From Cochliopodium minus (Eukaryota > Discosea > Himatismenida > Cochliopodiidae), in the NCBI GenBank assembly GCA_024220525.1, contig JAMYWO010000199.1, positions 52,144-64,022 of the forward strand: a stretch of DNA of 11,879 nucleotides, read 5' to 3'. Below, piece after piece: positions 10,275 to 11,879 of this stretch (within the stretch, counting starts at the first letter, position 1; each line of letters starts with the position of its first letter). The translations under genes and the position numbers were made by a program. Below the pieces are notes generated by a model, which was not told the DNA's origin, made no database searches, and was given only the letters and a program-made list of their open reading frames with translations.

Positions 10275-11800
10275 ATGAAAATCTCTTTCAAGAAAATTAA
10301 TAAAAACAACAAATTATTCAAAAATATATTTAACCAAACAAGATTTTATTCTTACAATGTAATCTAATATACCTTTTACAACCATTTGTTAACCATATTT
10401 TTATTTGGAATAAATAAAAATCAAGAATTCTTTTTGGGGACATAAATCTTTGAAAGAAATTGATAATGAAACATATCAAATCATCCAAAATGAGAAAAGA
10501 AGACAATTGGAAGGATTGGAATTGATTGCATCAGAAGTAAATAAAAATAAAAATATTTTCTGTTATATTAAAAGCAATTTAAACTACAAATAACTTCAAC
10601 GTCAAATTATTCTTTTTAATTTTACTTTTTTGTTATTTTCTTTGATAGAATTTTACATCAAGAGCTGTAAATGAGGCAGTTGGAAGTTGTATGACAAATA
10701 AATATTCAGAAGGATATCCAGGGGCAAGATACTATGGAGGTAATGAATATATTGACGAAAATGAATTGTTATGCCAAAAAAGAGCATTGGATCTCTTTAA
10801 TTTGGATCCACAAAAATGGGGAGTGAATGTACAAGCATTGAGTGGATCACCTGCAAATTTTGCAGTATATAATGCAGTTTTGTCACCTCATGATAGATTC
10901 ATGGGATTGGATTTGCCATCAGGAGGGTAAAAGAAAAATTATATAAAATTTTTCATTTTAAATAATAAAGGGAAATTGGTTTTATAATAAAGATGATCAA
11001 AATTTGATTGATAATTATTAGAGATATATCATTCTATTACCCAAATGACATCTATCCATTTCATAATTTTTCAATCATTCAATTTGTATTCAACATTATT
11101 ATAATCAATTATGAAATGATCAATGTCAAAAATGATATCTTTAATTAAAACTTTGTTTATTTAAATCAATTTTTTCAATTTTTTGTTCATTTTTTTTTTT
11201 CATTCTAGACATTTGACTCATGGTTTTGTTAACTCTGCTAACAAAAAGAGAATCTCCGCTACTTCGGTTTATTGGGAGACCATGCCATACCGTTTGAACC
11301 AACAAACAGGATTCATAGATTATGACGGATTGGAACACAGTGCATCTTTATTTTTGCCAAAGTTGATCATAGCTGGAGCAAGTATTAATATTTTTTATAT
11401 GGGATTTTACATCAACATTTATTTAATATTTTTTTTACATTTCAGTTAATATTTTTATTATTTACTAAAAATTTTTTTAAAATTTTATTTAATTTTTATT
11501 TTAATAACTTTTTTTAATTTATTTTTTATTTAATATTTTTTTTCATAAATGTTTTTTTTTAATTCATTTTAGGTGCTTACTCTCGTAATTATGACTATAA
11601 AAGAATGAGACAAATTTGTGACAAGTCCGACGCAATCTTGATGTCCGACATGGCTCACATTTCCGGTCTCGTTGCAGCTGGTGTTGTCAGCAACCCCTTT
11701 GAGTACAGCGATATCGTTACCACCACTACACACAAATCCTTGAGAGGACCAAGAGGTGGTTTGATTTTTTACAGGAAGGGTGTAAAAAATATTGTAAAAG
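10275..11800 (+). CDS. serine hydroxymethyltransferase, mitochondrial type (5' part)
   Basis: SHMT is a PLP enzyme that interconverts serine and glycine and loads tetrahydrofolate with a one-carbon unit. Exons seen: 10275-10358, 10426-10536, 10649-10926, 11209-11381, 11573-11800. The gene runs off the right edge; 291 residues plus one base are encoded here. Exon 1 encodes 28 residues typical of a mitochondrial presequence: Lys-rich with no acidic residue, ending R-F-Y-S-Y-N, which fits an R-3 cleavage site. Family marks are E-L-I-A-S-E-N-F (59-67), [14 protein letters not shown] (83-96), W-G-V-N-V-Q, D-M-A-H-I-S-G (241-247) and T-T-T-T-H-K, where Lys-270 is the PLP Schiff-base lysine. Introns are 67, 112, 282 and 191 nt. 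Exon 2 has no ATG before the conserved region, so an upstream exon is required. The enzyme call is near certain; the exon 1 assignment is strong. Confidence 0.93.
10927..11208 (+). other. long intron of the SHMT gene
   Basis: At 282 nt this is the longest intron in the window, ending T-rich...TTCTAG. Its ends are fixed by the conserved join L-P-S-G-G/H-L-T-H-G-F. Its middle (about 11020-11150) is less repetitive than other introns here and holds an open stretch in one frame. I saw no RNA gene in it. Confidence 0.85.
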
Positions 11801-11813
11801 GTAAAAAAAAATT

Positions 11814-11879
11814 ATTTTTTATTTTTTATTTTTTATTTTTTATTTTTTATTTTTTATTTTTTATTTTTTATTTTTTATT
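11814..11879. repeat. ATTTTTT tandem heptamer repeat
   Basis: Nine perfect copies of ATTTTTT plus a partial copy reach the right edge and may continue beyond it. It lies in the fifth intron of the SHMT gene, just after the donor at 11801 and an A run. Slippage-prone sequence of this kind is prone to length variation and assembly error. Confidence 0.95.

Noticed and set aside
10115-10300. Plus-strand open frame of about 61 codons across the CTR9-SHMT spacer
   Set aside because: It starts inside the CTR9 end, is Phe/Asn-rich, and overlaps the SHMT presequence exon in another frame.
10426-10536. SHMT starting within this exon
   Set aside because: There is no in-frame ATG between the upstream stop and the conserved core; the AAG before it serves as an acceptor.
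10970-11150. Box C/D snoRNA in the long SHMT intron
   Set aside because: A near-match to a C box is present, but I found no D box (CTGA) or terminal stem.

Overview
The window reads as nuclear DNA of a unicellular eukaryote. It is very AT-rich, with long A and T runs between genes. The genes are broken by many short GT-AG introns (about 49-127 nt, with two longer ones), and the stops seen are TAA and TGA, consistent with the standard code. The gene set (a VIT-domain protein, a leucine-rich-repeat PP2C phosphatase, the Paf1-complex subunit CTR9 and a mitochondrial-type serine hydroxymethyltransferase) fits a free-living protist. An amoebozoan is the first guess, from the LRR-PP2C and VIT proteins, but the long Asn/Gln runs of Dictyostelium are absent. 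The lineage is not proved. There is no sign of operons, phage, transposons, CRISPR or RNA genes.

Layout from left to right. (1) 28-353, minus: the first two exons of a VIT-domain protein that runs off the left edge. (2) 569-4239, minus: a seven-exon gene for a 1079-residue protein with a long basic N-terminus, a leucine-rich-repeat array and a C-terminal PP2C phosphatase. (3) 4240-4508: a head-to-head intergenic region holding an A/T heptamer repeat. (4) 4509-5913, plus: a two-exon gene for a 425-residue unrecognised, mostly disordered basic protein. (5) 6073-6357, minus: a weak candidate for a small two-exon gene. (6) 6412-10128, plus: a complete seven-exon CTR9 gene, 1092 residues. (7) 10275 to the right edge, plus: the 5' five exons of a serine hydroxymethyltransferase gene with a separately encoded mitochondrial presequence; the sequence ends inside its fifth intron, in a heptamer repeat.

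The exon models were built by hand from GT-AG boundaries, reading frame and family conservation. The LRR-PP2C, unknown-protein and CTR9 models sum to whole codons, and the SHMT and VIT models leave the phase expected at their open ends. The genes do not form an obvious pathway: signalling, transcription elongation and one-carbon metabolism lie side by side, as is normal in a compact protist genome. The least expected results are the VIT gene start hidden on the minus strand, the transit peptide on its own exon, and the multidomain phosphatase with an Arg-to-Lys change in a core motif.
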